Assembly (NCBI GenBank): GCA_019313915.1
Contig: JAFDAJ010000004.1
Span: forward strand, 1-56,050
DNA: 56,050 nt
Source of the DNA: Deltaproteobacteria bacterium
Lineage (GTDB): Bacteria > Myxococcota_A > Polyangia > Polyangiales > Houyiibacteriaceae
Reading direction: 5' to 3'
In this document: positions 1-8,711 of the stretch, piece after piece
Numbering within the stretch: position 1 is the first letter of the stretch
Layout: each line of letters starts with the position of its first letter
Program-made: the position numbers and the translations under genes
Notes under the pieces: model-generated
Database searches by the model: none
What the model was told of the DNA's origin: nothing
What the model saw: only the letters and a program-made list of their open reading frames with translations

Positions 1-1
1 C

Positions 2-55
2 TCGTCGTACATGGCGTACGAATGGGCGCGGGATAACTCACCCCTAGAAGACTAG
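2..55 (+). CDS. possible 3' end of a truncated gene at the window edge
   Basis: One plus-strand frame is open from the window edge to a TAG at 53-55 and gives a plausible protein tail of 17 residues ending NSPLED. It would converge on the lipoprotein gene downstream. Only the tail is inside the window, so no function can be named. The frame could be chance. Confidence 0.25.
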   Translation, partial: SSYMAYEWARDNSPLED

Positions 56-74
56 AGGACTAGAGGACTAGAGG
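51..74. repeat. three tandem copies of an 8-bp unit (ACTAGAGG)
   Basis: Three exact copies of ACTAGAGG run from 51 to 74, preceded by a partial degenerate copy (CTAGAAG). They lie between the possible plus-strand gene end at 55 and the stop of the minus-strand lipoprotein at 124. No gene is visible in the rest of this short gap. The function is unknown; slippage is a sufficient origin. Confidence 0.8.
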
Positions 75-123
75 AGTGACGCGGTCGCCGCGTGGCGGCG
101 CCGCGTCTCCTCCAGACGAGCGC

Positions 124-996
124 TTAGATGCAAGCTGGGCAGCTGCCGCCGCAGTCGATGCCCAGTTCGTCCCCGTTCTGAAGACCATCGTCACACGTGG
201 GGCCCCCGTCTGGGCGTCCTTCGAGGCGACTCTGCACCGCGGAAATCTCAACCATGGAACGGCTTCCCGTTGAAATACGGAGCGCATCGACGACGCCGAT
301 GAGGTGCTCATCGTCGTCATCCTCAAAGAAGACCGCGTTGGCTAGGGGATCTGTAAACGAGCCCAGGTAGCCTGCTGGAGTCGTGCCAATCATGGCGCCG
401 TTGAGATAGACGTCGATCAGAAGCTCCATGCTCTCCTCGCGCGAGACGATTGCAATGTAGTGACGCTCGTCTTCGACGAATGGTTCGCCCACGTCGGGGA
501 CGGGAGTGCCATAATACCATCCCTCATCCAGCGTATCGTCGTATCGGAAGAGGCGCCGATAGTCGTAGGTGTCGGTCGGCACGAGCACCAACTCGATGGT
601 GAATGGATGTGTGATCAGGTCTTTGTAGGCGTCCCAGTTGATCCCCTGAGGGCCCATCCCGAGAACGCGCAAACCTTGTCCAAACTCGGTGGCGACGAAG
701 TCCCCGCCGAGGAGCGTTCCGTCTCGCCCCTCGTCGCTGCCGTCCGTCACGTCGCCATTGAGCTCCATCACCGCCAGTGTGCTGCCATCCACCTCGAAGA
801 TGTCGTCTGTGCCGATTCCGCTTCCTCCGCCACCAGCGCTTCCTCCAGTGCCAGCGCTTCCTCCGCTGCCTGCGCTTCCTCCGCTACCAGCGCTTCCTCC
901 ACTGCCGCCATCTCCGCCACTGTCATCGCTGCAACCGACGACCATCAGCGCAAGGCTGAGAGCGAGCGCACCACTCCAACATGAAATTTTCTTCAT
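124..996 (-). CDS. secreted LamG-like lipoprotein with Gly/Ser linker and Cys-rich tail
   Basis: The product is a predicted outer-surface lipoprotein of about 290 residues. It has a lipoprotein signal peptide (MKKISCW start, lipobox VVGC), then a low-complexity linker of GGSAGS-type repeats. A beta-rich domain resembling LamG/concanavalin jellyroll domains follows (motifs FTIELVL, DVYLNG), and the tail carries closely spaced cysteines (CDDG...DCGGSCPAC). The start at 996 is chosen because GGAGGGGAG lies about 6 bases upstream and it opens the signal peptide directly; an in-frame start 21 bases further up lacks this logic. The family is typical of myxobacterial surface proteins. The ligand is unknown; sugar or protein binding is an inference from the fold. 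Confidence 0.8.
   Translation of the reverse strand: MKKISCWSGALALSLALMVVGCSDDSGGDGGSGGSAGSGGSAGSGGSAGTGGSAGGGGSGIGTDDIFEVDGSTLAVMELNGDVTDGSDEGRDGTLLGGDFVATEFGQGLRVLGMGPQGINWDAYKDLITHPFTIELVLVPTDTYDYRRLFRYDDTLDEGWYYGTPVPDVGEPFVEDERHYIAIVSREESMELLIDVYLNGAMIGTTPAGYLGSFTDPLANAVFFEDDDDEHLIGVVDALRISTGSRSMVEISAVQSRLEGRPDGGPTCDDGLQNGDELGIDCGGSCPACI
834..905. repeat. four tandem 18-bp repeats inside the lipoprotein gene
   Basis: Four imperfect 18-bp units (834-851, 852-869, 870-887, 888-905) encode the AGSGGS-type linker of the lipoprotein. Because 18 is a multiple of 3, copy-number change would lengthen or shorten the linker without breaking the frame. Confidence 0.85.
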
Positions 997-1175
997 CCAC
1001 AACTCCCCTCCAGGCAACGCGCCCGGTAGCCCACCATGCTAGCGGGGATGAAGCCCTCGACAAAAAAGATGCTGCCGATCTAAGGAGCCCGGGTCCCCGC
1101 TCCCCGTGCCGATGATCAAGCCCCTGAAATTGTCGACCGGCACGGACCTGTTACCCTGCACGCCGTGGTTACGTT

Positions 1176-1613
1176 ATGATTCAAACGCTTTTCGTATCGT
1201 TCGCTTCCATTGCGGTGGTCCTGGCCACCTGTGGATGTGCCAACAGCGAACCGAACGCGAAGCCGACATTGCACGCAACGAACAACACTGCGGCGCAGAA
1301 TAAGGAAATCGCCCGCTACTTGATTCGGACCGAATACTCGCAGTGGGACAACGCGCCCCAGTTGCAATGCCTCGACAACCTGTGGCAGGCGGAAAGCCAT
1401 TGGAACCATCGCGCACGGAACAAGCGCACAGGCGCATGCGGTATCCCGCAGTCTTACCCTTGCAAGAAGATGTCCGCATCGGGGAAGGCCTACGGGGTCG
1501 ACCACCGAACAAACCCCTGGCCGCAAATCGCCTGGGGCCTGCAATACGTCGACAAGCGCTACGGGACTCCGTGCGCCGCCTGGAAACGCTTCCAACGCGG
1601 CGGCGGCTACTAA
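1176..1613 (+). CDS. small exported lysozyme-like (APF C-terminal/SLT-like) protein
   Basis: This protein of 145 residues has a hydrophobic N-terminal export segment (about residues 4-18) ending near CGC, which may or may not be a lipidation site. The C-terminal half matches the lysozyme-like domain found at the end of aggregation-promoting factors and transglycosylase-like proteins. It has a WQAESHW segment carrying the likely catalytic Glu, GACGIPQ, a KM pair, WGLQYVDKRYG and a final aromatic-rich end. Predicted role: cleavage or remodelling of peptidoglycan. It stands alone and converges on the TRAP protein gene. No clear ribosome binding site precedes the ATG. Such domains are best known in Gram-positive bacteria, so transfer is possible but not shown. 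Confidence 0.65.
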   Translation: MIQTLFVSFASIAVVLATCGCANSEPNAKPTLHATNNTAAQNKEIARYLIRTEYSQWDNAPQLQCLDNLWQAESHWNHRARNKRTGACGIPQSYPCKKMSASGKAYGVDHRTNPWPQIAWGLQYVDKRYGTPCAAWKRFQRGGGY

Positions 1614-1620
1614 CGGAAAG

Positions 1621-1653
1621 GGGCCCAAGGCCCGTGGACGATGCGAAGCATCG
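1621..1653. terminator. two small hairpins between convergent genes
   Basis: GGGCC-CAA-GGCCC (1621-1633) and CGATGC-GAA-GCATCG (1639-1653) lie in the 50-base gap between two converging genes. Neither has a T tract, so they may simply block read-through; termination is an inference. Confidence 0.3.
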
Positions 1654-1663
1654 ACGTTGCGGA

Positions 1664-2656
1664 CTACTTCCCCAGGATCTCCTGCACCCGACTCAGGAGT
1701 GCCCGGGAGTACATTCGCCCGACGAGTGACTCTCGAGCTGTGAACTGCACTTCCTCCCACTGACGCTGGGCTCGGAAGAGGTTGATCACCTTGAGCTTCT
1801 TCGAGAGCATCACAGCGGCCTCGTCGTCGATCTTGCGGCCTTCCACGCGCAACCTGTCTTCGGTCTCGCCAGAGACCTCGTCGAGATAGTCGCGGGCCTC
1901 TTGGGGAAGGGTCGCCAGATGGTCCAGTCTGATGACGAAGGCGCCGGTGACGATGCCACCCGCCTGCTTGGCCATGGTCTTGAGCTTCGTATGCCATTGG
2001 AAGGCCAGCACGCCGACGGAGGACGCGATGATCGTGTCGATGATGCCGGTTTGCAATCCGGAGTACACCTCGGGCAGGTTCAGCAACACGCCGTTGGCCC
2101 CCGCGGCCTTGATGAACGCCCTCATCGTCGCGGAGTCTTTCCACACCCACGGCCGCACGTTCTGCAAATCGGAAGGTCCAAAGATCTTGCTGGTGGAGAA
2201 GATCCGAGTCTTGCCGGCATCGCCCCAAGCGACGAGCTTGTATCCGGCTTTCTCAAACAGCGCTTCGAACTGCGGCGCGAGGTCTTCACGCACCGCGTCG
2301 AGCTCGGGGTAGCTTCGGATGAGGCCAGGCGCCTCCATGACGAGTACCTGCCGAACGAGGGCGGACAGGCCGGTCGAGGTGATCAACGCACCGTCGAGTT
2401 GCCCAACACGCATCTTCCGAACGACGGTGATCTCGTCGCCGGCGATGCCCCCGTAGTACATCTTCACGTTGACCGCGCCGTTGGTCGCCTTCTTCATCCC
2501 GATCTTGAACGTCTGATAGATATCGCCGAGCGAAGACTGCCGGGGCGCCAACGTCGCGATTCGGATTTGATGCGTCTCTTCGGCATCGACCCGACTGGTG
2601 AATGAGTCGCCGCTGATGAGGAGGCCAAGAACGAACAGGAGGAAGATGTTGCGCAT
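1664..2656 (-). CDS. TRAP-type (DctP family) periplasmic substrate-binding protein
   Basis: The 330-residue product begins with a signal peptide (MRNIFLLF..., cleavage about residue 25). It then shows the DctP-family pattern: IRIATLAP near the mature N terminus, a GQLDGALITSTGL segment, WGDAG, and the LPEVYSGLQTGIIDT motif that precedes the long hinge helix. Such proteins capture an organic anion in the periplasm and pass it to a DctQ/DctM membrane pair, or act with TatT lipoproteins. None of these partners is encoded nearby, so the substrate and partner are unknown. A TTG start 36 bases upstream is possible, but the ATG at 2656 begins the signal peptide. It lies downstream of dapD on the same strand after about 110 bases. 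Confidence 0.8.
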   Translation of the reverse strand: MRNIFLLFVLGLLISGDSFTSRVDAEETHQIRIATLAPRQSSLGDIYQTFKIGMKKATNGAVNVKMYYGGIAGDEITVVRKMRVGQLDGALITSTGLSALVRQVLVMEAPGLIRSYPELDAVREDLAPQFEALFEKAGYKLVAWGDAGKTRIFSTSKIFGPSDLQNVRPWVWKDSATMRAFIKAAGANGVLLNLPEVYSGLQTGIIDTIIASSVGVLAFQWHTKLKTMAKQAGGIVTGAFVIRLDHLATLPQEARDYLDEVSGETEDRLRVEGRKIDDEAAVMLSKKLKVINLFRAQRQWEEVQFTARESLVGRMYSRALLSRVQEILGK

Positions 2657-2764
2657 CCGCGCATCTAAACACGAATGGGCCGTGGACTTCAACGGAGGAA
2701 TCCAAAAGCCTGGCAGAAACCGCGTCCTAGAGGTCTCGCCTCGGGTTTGCGCGCAAGAGACAGG

Positions 2765-3598
2765 TTACGCAGAGACGCCGAAGTCTCGGAGCGCGTCGTT
2801 GAGCGTGACCTTCTTGTCCGTGCTTGCCTTTCGCTGGCCGATAATCAGGGCAACCGGGATTTGGTATTCGCCAGCGGGGAACTTCTTGGGGCGGGTGCCG
2901 GGAATGACCACCGAGCGCGGAGGGACGTAGCCCCGGGTTTCGACGGGCTGTGTGCCGGTTACGTCGATTATCTTCGTGCTGGAGGTGATCACGACGTTGG
3001 CGCCGAGGACCGCCTCTTCACCGATGCGGGAGCCTTCAACGACAATCGAGCGGGAGCCGAGAAAGGCACCATCTTCGATGATCACCGGCTTTGCGCCGGG
3101 AGGTTCGAGGACACCGCCGAGGCCGACACCTCCCGAAAGATGAACACCCTTGCCGACCTGTGCGCACGAGCCGACCGTGGCCCAGGTATCGACCATCGAG
3201 CCTGCACCTACGTACGCGCCGATGTTCACGTAGCCGGGCATCAGAATGCTGCCGGGCTCCATGTGAGCGCCGTAACGAATCGTACCGGGCGGTACGACTC
3301 GTACGCCCTGCTCATCGAGGTGCTTCTTGAGGGGAATCTTGTCGTGGTACTCGTACGCGCCGACCTCGACGCGTTCCATCCCGCGGATGCCGAAGTAGAG
3401 AAGGATCGCCTGCTTGGTCCACGCATGGACGGTCCACTCACCGTCGTCACCGCGCGTCGCGACGCGAACCTTCCCCTTGTCGAGCAGCTCGATTGTCTCT
3501 TCGACAGCGCTGCGGTACTGCGCACCTGCGAGCTTCGAACGGTCTTCGAATGCCTGCTCGACGAGTGTGCGCAACTGGTTTTCGCTCGTGTCGACCAT
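2765..3598 (-). CDS. dapD: 2,3,4,5-tetrahydropyridine-2,6-dicarboxylate N-succinyltransferase
   Basis: DapD transfers succinyl from succinyl-CoA to tetrahydrodipicolinate in the succinylase branch of lysine and diaminopimelate synthesis, in the cytoplasm. The product (277 residues) has the usual length, an N-terminal helical part, and a long left-handed beta-helix of hexapeptide repeats from about residue 105 to 215, with GSMVDTWATVGSCAQ and GGVGLGGVLEP typical of the family. It starts only 3 bases after the ndk stop and is probably co-transcribed with it. Confidence 0.95.
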   Translation of the reverse strand: MVDTSENQLRTLVEQAFEDRSKLAGAQYRSAVEETIELLDKGKVRVATRGDDGEWTVHAWTKQAILLYFGIRGMERVEVGAYEYHDKIPLKKHLDEQGVRVVPPGTIRYGAHMEPGSILMPGYVNIGAYVGAGSMVDTWATVGSCAQVGKGVHLSGGVGLGGVLEPPGAKPVIIEDGAFLGSRSIVVEGSRIGEEAVLGANVVITSSTKIIDVTGTQPVETRGYVPPRSVVIPGTRPKKFPAGEYQIPVALIIGQRKASTDKKVTLNDALRDFGVSA

Positions 3599-3601
3599 GG
3601 C

Positions 3602-4021
3602 TTACTTGAGGAGATACTCGGGGAAGAAGTAGGCGACTTCGATCTGGCCGTTCTCGACGCTGTCCGAGCCGTGGCAGGCGTTCTCTCCGATGTCGGTGCC
3701 GTGGGCTTTACGGATCGTGCCTTCATCCGCCTCGGCGGGGTTGGTCGATCCCATCAGGGTGCGGTAGCGGGCCACGCCGTCGTCTGCCTCGAGCGCGGTG
3801 ACGACCACGGGGCCGCGCGTCATGAACTCGACGAGCTCGCCAAAGAACGGACGCTCTTTGTGGACCTCGTAGAAGCCCTCGGCCTGCGCGCGGCTCAGGT
3901 GCAGCATGCGCGTCCCGAGAACTTTGAGACCCGCGCCCTGAATCATGGCGAGGATGTTCCCTATGTTGTTCTGCTCGACGGCGTCGGGCTTGATGATGCT
4001 AAGGGTGCGTTCGACAGCCAT
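3602..4021 (-). CDS. ndk: nucleoside diphosphate kinase
   Basis: Ndk moves the gamma phosphate of ATP to nucleoside diphosphates through a phosphohistidine. The product (139 residues) carries the signature NACHGSD with catalytic His117, the N-terminal [10 protein letters not shown] strand, and the HKERPFF segment of the nucleotide site. A good ribosome binding site (GAGGAG, about 5 bases from the ATG) sits upstream. dapD follows after 3 bases. Confidence 0.97.
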   Translation of the reverse strand: MAVERTLSIIKPDAVEQNNIGNILAMIQGAGLKVLGTRMLHLSRAQAEGFYEVHKERPFFGELVEFMTRGPVVVTALEADDGVARYRTLMGSTNPAEADEGTIRKAHGTDIGENACHGSDSVENGQIEVAYFFPEYLLK

Positions 4022-4057
4022 ATCGGCTCCTCTTTTCTTGCTATTCGGGGGCCGGAG

Positions 4058-4119
4058 CCCGGTGGCGCCAGGGCGCTTTACGAGGCGAAGTCCCGTGGTG
4101 CCGAAGGCACTTTACGGGG
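4058..4119. repeat. two imperfect ~27-bp direct repeats, each able to form a hairpin
   Basis: Copy 1 (about 4058-4085) and copy 2 (about 4091-4119) share the pattern CCxGTGGxGCC...GGCxCTTTACGxGG. Each holds a small inverted repeat (GCGCC/GGCGC and GTGCC/GGCAC). They fill the gap between the alpha/beta hydrolase stop and ndk. Copy 2 runs into the hydrolase stop codon. They may act as a terminator or mRNA-processing site ahead of ndk; this is inference. Confidence 0.55.
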
Positions 4120-5002
4120 TAGCGCGTTTTGATTGCTGGGCAATGTCCTGCGCGAAGGTGGCGATATGCGCAGCGATGACCGCCGGATGCTCCTCTTGAA
4201 GGAAGTGGCGGGCGTCGACCATGTGCTCGGCTCGCAACCGGAACACCTGCTTGATGTAGTGCAGCTGCGACTTCGGAATCGCGATCTCTTGCTCCCCCCA
4301 GACGAGCTGCATCGGTTTGTCGATCGCGAGCAAACCGTCGCGTAGCCAGTCTCGGTGGTGTTCCGTCAGGTCGAAGCCCTGCATGATCTTGAGGAAGCTG
4401 TGGTGGCCGCCGTTGTTCTTGAGCAGGTAGATGTAGCTCGCGACGACGTCTTCATCGATGGCCTCAGGATTCTTGACACCGCTGTACCTGAACAGCTTCA
4501 GCATCGTTGGGACATTCATGGTCGAAAAGGCCACGTGCCGCATCGCCGGCAGACGGAAGGTCCACATCGGAAACGGCGGGGTGAAGTGGGCGACATCCAG
4601 CAACGTATTGGTGACGGTGATCGAACGAACCTTCACCGGGTTCTGAATCGCCCATTCCGCGCCAATCGGCCCCGCGATGTCGTGTAAGACGAGATGGACC
4701 GGTGGAAGGGCCAGTGTATCGACGACACGGCCAACCCATTTCGCCAGCGCATGCCAGTCGTAGTCGATGCCCTTGGGCTTATCGCTCAGGCCGACGCCGG
4801 GAAAGTCGAAGCTGACCGCCCGAAGGCCACGCGCGGCAAGCTCTGGGAGCATCTTCCGAAACAGGAACGAGCTCGAGGGCACGCCATGCAGCAACAGGAC
4901 CGGTTCGCCCTCGCCCTCTTCGCGGACGAAGATGTGCTGACCGTCCACGACGATGCGCTTACCTTCCGCTTCGTGCTCTTCAACCAGCCTGGGCTTTCGC
5001 AT
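4112..5002 (-). CDS. alpha/beta hydrolase of the Asp-nucleophile (epoxide hydrolase/dehalogenase-like) type
   Basis: This 296-residue alpha/beta hydrolase shows the oxyanion-side HGVPSSS motif, SFDFPGVGLSDKP, and a nucleophile elbow of the form HDIAGP. Asp, not Ser, is at the nucleophile position, as in haloalkane dehalogenases and epoxide hydrolases. The late His is in DARHFLQEE. True haloalkane dehalogenases usually have Asn or Trp after HG and Trp after the nucleophilic Asp; here these are Val and Ile, so an epoxide or ester substrate is as likely. The open frame continues upstream over mdh, but the ATG at 5002, with GGAG 7 bases before it, begins the conserved part. It lies 32 bases after mdh. 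Confidence 0.8.
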   Translation of the reverse strand: MRKPRLVEEHEAEGKRIVVDGQHIFVREEGEGEPVLLLHGVPSSSFLFRKMLPELAARGLRAVSFDFPGVGLSDKPKGIDYDWHALAKWVGRVVDTLALPPVHLVLHDIAGPIGAEWAIQNPVKVRSITVTNTLLDVAHFTPPFPMWTFRLPAMRHVAFSTMNVPTMLKLFRYSGVKNPEAIDEDVVASYIYLLKNNGGHHSFLKIMQGFDLTEHHRDWLRDGLLAIDKPMQLVWGEQEIAIPKSQLHYIKQVFRLRAEHMVDARHFLQEEHPAVIAAHIATFAQDIAQQSKRATP

Positions 5003-5034
5003 ACGGGCTCCGCTTCGATAGGATTGGCCGAAGC

Positions 5035-6018
5035 CTAAACCAGATGTGCGACTGCTGCAGCTTCCTCTTGAAGCTCCGCAGCAGTGGCATCCATCTTGGC
5101 CCGGCTGAACTCGTTGATCTCGAGCCCCTGGACGATGGACCACCTGCCGCCACTGCAGGTGCAGGGGAAGCCGTAAAGAATGCCTTCGGGCACGCCGTAG
5201 CTGCCGTCGGACGGAACCGCCATCGAGGCCCAGTCGCCGTCCGGAGTGCCGAGGTGCCATTCGCGGATGTGGTCGATCGCCGCGTTCGCCGCCGAAGCCG
5301 CGCTCGAAAGGCCGCGTGCGTCGATGATCGCCTTACCGCGCTGCTGCACGGTAGGAATGAAGTCGTTCTCGATCCAAGCCTGGTCGTTGATGAGGCCGGC
5401 CACGCTCTTACCGTCTATTTCGGCGTTGAAGAGGTCCGGATACTGGGTCGCCGAGTGGTTGCCCCAAATGGTAACCTTCTTGACGTCGGTGACGGGGCGC
5501 CCGGTCTTGGTCGCGACCTGGGACATCGCGCGATTCTGATCGAGACGCACCATGGCGGTGAAGCACGACGAATCGAGGTCAGGCGCGTTCTTCATCGCGA
5601 TGTAGCTGTTGGTGTTGGCTGGATTGCCAACGACGAGCACCTTGACGTCACGGCTGGCCGCGTCGCTCAGCGCTTTACCTTGCCCCGTGAAGATCGCACC
5701 GTTGGCCTCGAGCAAGTCCTTGCGGAGCATGCCCTTGCCTCGCGGCCGCGCGCCGACGAGCAGCGCGACGTCAGTGTCCTTGAACCCCGTCGCCGGATCG
5801 TCGCTGGCTTCCATGCCGGCGAGGAGCGGAAACGCGCAATCGTCGAGCTCCATCATGACGCCGCTCACCGCCTTCATCGCCGGCGGAATATCGACGAGCT
5901 GGAGGATGATCGGTTGGTCGTCGCCGAGCATCTGGCCCGCGGCAATTCGGAAAAGAAGGCTATAGCCAATCTGGCCTGCGGCACCCGTGACCGCGACACG
6001 CATGGGTTTCTTCGACAT
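5035..6018 (-). CDS. mdh: malate dehydrogenase (NAD-dependent)
   Basis: Mdh oxidises malate to oxaloacetate in the TCA cycle. The 327-residue product has the NAD-binding GAAGQIG loop (residues 12-18), the acidic DIPP region, the substrate Arg pattern ARPRGKGM, the VRLDQNRA Asp, and the catalytic His in [11 protein letters not shown]. This pattern belongs to the cytosolic-type MDH group rather than the LDH-like group. It lies 27 bases downstream of sucD, giving a sucC-sucD-mdh TCA block. Confidence 0.97.
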   Translation of the reverse strand: MSKKPMRVAVTGAAGQIGYSLLFRIAAGQMLGDDQPIILQLVDIPPAMKAVSGVMMELDDCAFPLLAGMEASDDPATGFKDTDVALLVGARPRGKGMLRKDLLEANGAIFTGQGKALSDAASRDVKVLVVGNPANTNSYIAMKNAPDLDSSCFTAMVRLDQNRAMSQVATKTGRPVTDVKKVTIWGNHSATQYPDLFNAEIDGKSVAGLINDQAWIENDFIPTVQQRGKAIIDARGLSSAASAANAAIDHIREWHLGTPDGDWASMAVPSDGSYGVPEGILYGFPCTCSGGRWSIVQGLEINEFSRAKMDATAAELQEEAAAVAHLV

Positions 6019-6045
6019 CGTTATCCTCCCGCCCCGTTCTTGTTA

Positions 6046-6915
6046 CTAGAGAAGGCTCTGCAGTGTGGTGCCCATGTCGGACGGCGTCGGCGCAACCTTC
6101 ACGCCGGCGTCCTCGAGGGCCTCGATCTTGGCATCCGCGGTGCCTTTGCCCCCGCTGATGATGGCGCCCGCATGACCCATGCGCTTGCCGGGAGGCGCCG
6201 TGCGCCCCGCGATGAAACCGGCAACCGGCTTCTTGAAGTTCTCTTTGATCCAGGCTGCGGCCTGCTCCTCTGCGTTGCCGCCGATTTCGCCGATCAGAAT
6301 CACCCCGTCGGTATCCGGATCGTCGTTGAAGAGCTTCAAGACGTCGATGAAGTCGGTCCCGTTGATCGGGTCGCCCCCAACGCCGACCGCTGTGCTCTGG
6401 CCAATGCCAAGGGCGGTGAGCTGTCCGACCGCTTCGTAGGTCAAGGTGCCGCTCTTGGAGACGACGCCGATGCGCCCAGCCTTGTGGACATGGCCCGGCA
6501 TGATGCCGATCTTGCACTGATCCGGGGTGATGACCCCGGGGCAGTTCGGCCCGATGAGGCGCGTCTTATCCTGCGAAGCTAGAACGCGTCGAATTTTGAT
6601 CATGTCCATCACGGGGATGCCCTCCGTGATGCAGACGACCAGCGGCATCTCAGCGTCGACCGACTCGAGGATTGCGTCGGCGGCAAAGGGCGGCGGCACG
6701 AAAACACAAGATGCGTTGGCCCCGGTCTGCTTCACGACGTCGCGCATCGTGTCGAAAACCGGCACGTCCATTAGGGACTGGCCGCCACGGCCGGGGGTGC
6801 ATCCCGCCACGACATTGGTGCCATAGGCGAGCATCTGCTCGGTGTGGAACTTGCCAACGCTGCCGGTCATGCCCTGAACGACGAGCCTGGTATCCTTATC
6901 TACGAGAATCGACAT
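6046..6915 (-). CDS. sucD: succinyl-CoA ligase, alpha subunit
   Basis: SucD binds CoA and carries the phosphohistidine of succinyl-CoA synthetase, coupling succinyl-CoA hydrolysis to nucleotide triphosphate formation. The 289-residue product has the N-terminal CoA-binding Rossmann fold ([12 protein letters not shown]), the IGPNCPGVI motif, and the active-site His248 in [14 protein letters not shown]. It follows sucC after 5 bases, as expected for a co-translated heterodimer. Confidence 0.97.
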   Translation of the reverse strand: MSILVDKDTRLVVQGMTGSVGKFHTEQMLAYGTNVVAGCTPGRGGQSLMDVPVFDTMRDVVKQTGANASCVFVPPPFAADAILESVDAEMPLVVCITEGIPVMDMIKIRRVLASQDKTRLIGPNCPGVITPDQCKIGIMPGHVHKAGRIGVVSKSGTLTYEAVGQLTALGIGQSTAVGVGGDPINGTDFIDVLKLFNDDPDTDGVILIGEIGGNAEEQAAAWIKENFKKPVAGFIAGRTAPPGKRMGHAGAIISGGKGTADAKIEALEDAGVKVAPTPSDMGTTLQSLL

Positions 6916-6920
6916 CGCCC

Positions 6921-8099
6921 CTATCCCTTTGCCAATTCGACGATTTTCTTGGCGCCCTCGGCCATCGTGGCCGCGGACGTAATGGCCAGCCCCGACTCGT
7001 CGAGGATCTTCCGACCCTCGTCGACCTTGGTGCCCTCGAGCCGAACCACGAGCGGAACCTGCAGGCCGAGCTCTTTGGTGGCCGCGACCACGCCGTTGGC
7101 GATGGTGTCGCAGCGCATGATGCCGCCGAAGATGTTGACGAAGATGCCCTGGACCGTGTCGGACTGGAGGATGATCCGGAACGCCTTGGTGACGGATTCC
7201 TGGCTCGCGCCGCCGCCTACGTCGAGGAAGTTCGCGGGCTCACCGCCGTAGTACTTGATGGTGTCCATGGTGCTCATGGCGAGACCCGCGCCATTGACCA
7301 GGCAACCGATGTTGCCGTCGAGCTGGATGAACGAAAGCCCGGCTTCCTTGGCCTCGGTCTCGGTCGGCGCCTCCTCGGAAAGGTCACGCAGCGAATCCCA
7401 GAAGGCTTTGTGGCGGAACTCGGCGTTGGAATCGAAGGTCACCTTGGCGTCGAGTGCGATGACCTGCTCGTCCTCGGTTAGAATGAGCGGGTTGATCTCG
7501 GCGATCGAGCAGTCTTCCTGTTCGAAGAGCTTCGCAAGGCCCGTGAGGAGCTTGCCGAAGTTCTTCTGCTCTTGCTTAGACAGCCCCAGCCCGAACGCGA
7601 GCTGACGAACCTGATAGCCCTGCAGCCCCACCGCCGGGTCGATGGAGATAGTGTGGATCTTCTCCGGAGCGCTCGCGGCGACCTCTTCGATATCCATGCC
7701 GCCTTCGGTCGATGCCATGATCGCGATTCGACTGGTCTCGCGATCGACGACGAGTGCGAGGTAGAGTTCGCTCTTGATCGCGAGGCCTTGCTCGACGAGC
7801 AGGCGCTGCACGACCTTGCCCTCCGGACCGGTCTGATGCGTGACGAGCGTCTTGCCAAAGATGTCATTCGCAGCATCGGTGGCTGCGGCGACGCCCTTCA
7901 CCACCTTCACGCCGCCGGCCTTGCCTCGGCCACCTGCGTGAATCTGCGCCTTGACGACGACGACATCACTGCCGGTTTCTTCGATGAGCTTTGCAGCCGC
8001 TGTGGTCGCCTCCTCGGGCGACATGCAGGCGATACCCTTCGGCACCGGAATTCCGTACTTCCGGTAGAGCTCTTTTGCCTGATACTCGTGAATGTTCAC
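6921..8099 (-). CDS. sucC: succinyl-CoA ligase [ADP-forming], beta subunit
   Basis: SucC supplies the ATP-grasp nucleotide site and binds succinate. The 392-residue product begins [11 protein letters not shown], shows GGRGKAGGV in the ATP-grasp fold, NPLILTED for metal binding, and the C-terminal [10 protein letters not shown] power-helix region. The start is GTG, with GAGGAGG about 8 bases upstream. It is first in the sucC-sucD-mdh group. The 85-base gap before it holds no gene and probably its promoter. Confidence 0.97.
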   Translation of the reverse strand: MNIHEYQAKELYRKYGIPVPKGIACMSPEEATTAAAKLIEETGSDVVVVKAQIHAGGRGKAGGVKVVKGVAAATDAANDIFGKTLVTHQTGPEGKVVQRLLVEQGLAIKSELYLALVVDRETSRIAIMASTEGGMDIEEVAASAPEKIHTISIDPAVGLQGYQVRQLAFGLGLSKQEQKNFGKLLTGLAKLFEQEDCSIAEINPLILTEDEQVIALDAKVTFDSNAEFRHKAFWDSLRDLSEEAPTETEAKEAGLSFIQLDGNIGCLVNGAGLAMSTMDTIKYYGGEPANFLDVGGGASQESVTKAFRIILQSDTVQGIFVNIFGGIMRCDTIANGVVAATKELGLQVPLVVRLEGTKVDEGRKILDESGLAITSAATMAEGAKKIVELAKG

Positions 8100-8184
8100 G
8101 GCGCTTGCCTCCTCAATGTCGTCTCTATTGCGTGCAGAGCGGCAGGCCTATAGCACGAGTCCACAGAGGCGCCCGAATCCAGAT

Positions 8185-8706
8185 TCAGTCGGCTTCTGCA
8201 GGCAAATCAACGAGCACGCGGCGCTTCCCGAGCAGGGTCGACGTGCGAACGATCTCCTCGACTTCGGTCGAGGTCACGCCTCGATACACCACCGCATCAC
8301 GTCGTACGAAGCTTTGGGCGTCAGCGATGATGCGCTCGTGGTTGCTCGAATCATCCGGCAGTGTGACGACGAGGTAGTGAGCGAACCGGAAGCCGAGCGC
8401 GTCGGAATCGCAGATCTCGATCTGGGGAGCCCCGTCGGCGTAGAGCTTCTCGACAAACGTCTCGACGTAGTCGGGCCGGCGAACGTATTGCCGAGTTGTC
8501 GAGGAAGAAATGTACCCCCGAGCCTCATGGAGCTGGCACTTGCTCTCACGGAGAGCGCGGTCTACCCAGCGTTCTGCCGCACTGCGATCTCCTTCGCGGG
8601 CCGCATCGAGGCCGTGCTCGGCTGCGTTCTGACGCCAGGTGTTCAACCCCCAAGCGATAGTCACCGCTGCTACGAGCCAGACAAGTTTTGGAAGGGTCAT
8701 CCTCAC
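8185..8706 (-). CDS. hypothetical single-pass membrane or secreted protein
   Basis: I do not recognise this 173-residue protein. A hydrophobic segment (about residues 8-22) near the N terminus anchors it or serves for export. The rest is mixed, with no repeats or clear motifs; several Cys and a C-terminal TLLGKRRVLVDLP are visible. The GTG start at 8706 is preferred because AGGAG lies 9 bases upstream inside the end of the previous gene; an ATG two codons later is also possible. It follows the 9374-start gene after 5 bases, so the two are probably one transcript. Confidence 0.7.
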   Translation of the reverse strand: MRMTLPKLVWLVAAVTIAWGLNTWRQNAAEHGLDAAREGDRSAAERWVDRALRESKCQLHEARGYISSSTTRQYVRRPDYVETFVEKLYADGAPQIEICDSDALGFRFAHYLVVTLPDDSSNHERIIADAQSFVRRDAVVYRGVTSTEVEEIVRTSTLLGKRRVLVDLPAEAD

Positions 8707-8711
8707 GGGGC

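Noticed and set aside
1116-2228. 370-codon minus-strand frame overlapping the lysozyme-like gene and the TRAP gene
   Set aside because: It covers two recognisable proteins in other frames and looks like shadow sequence.
2675-4132. 485-codon open frame on the plus strand across dapD and ndk
   Set aside because: It is antisense to two certain genes, its product has no family features, and long open antisense frames are expected at this GC content.
5044-6582. 512-codon open frame on the plus strand across mdh and sucD
   Set aside because: Same reason: antisense to strongly conserved TCA-cycle genes and composed of Arg/Ala/Gly-rich shadow sequence.
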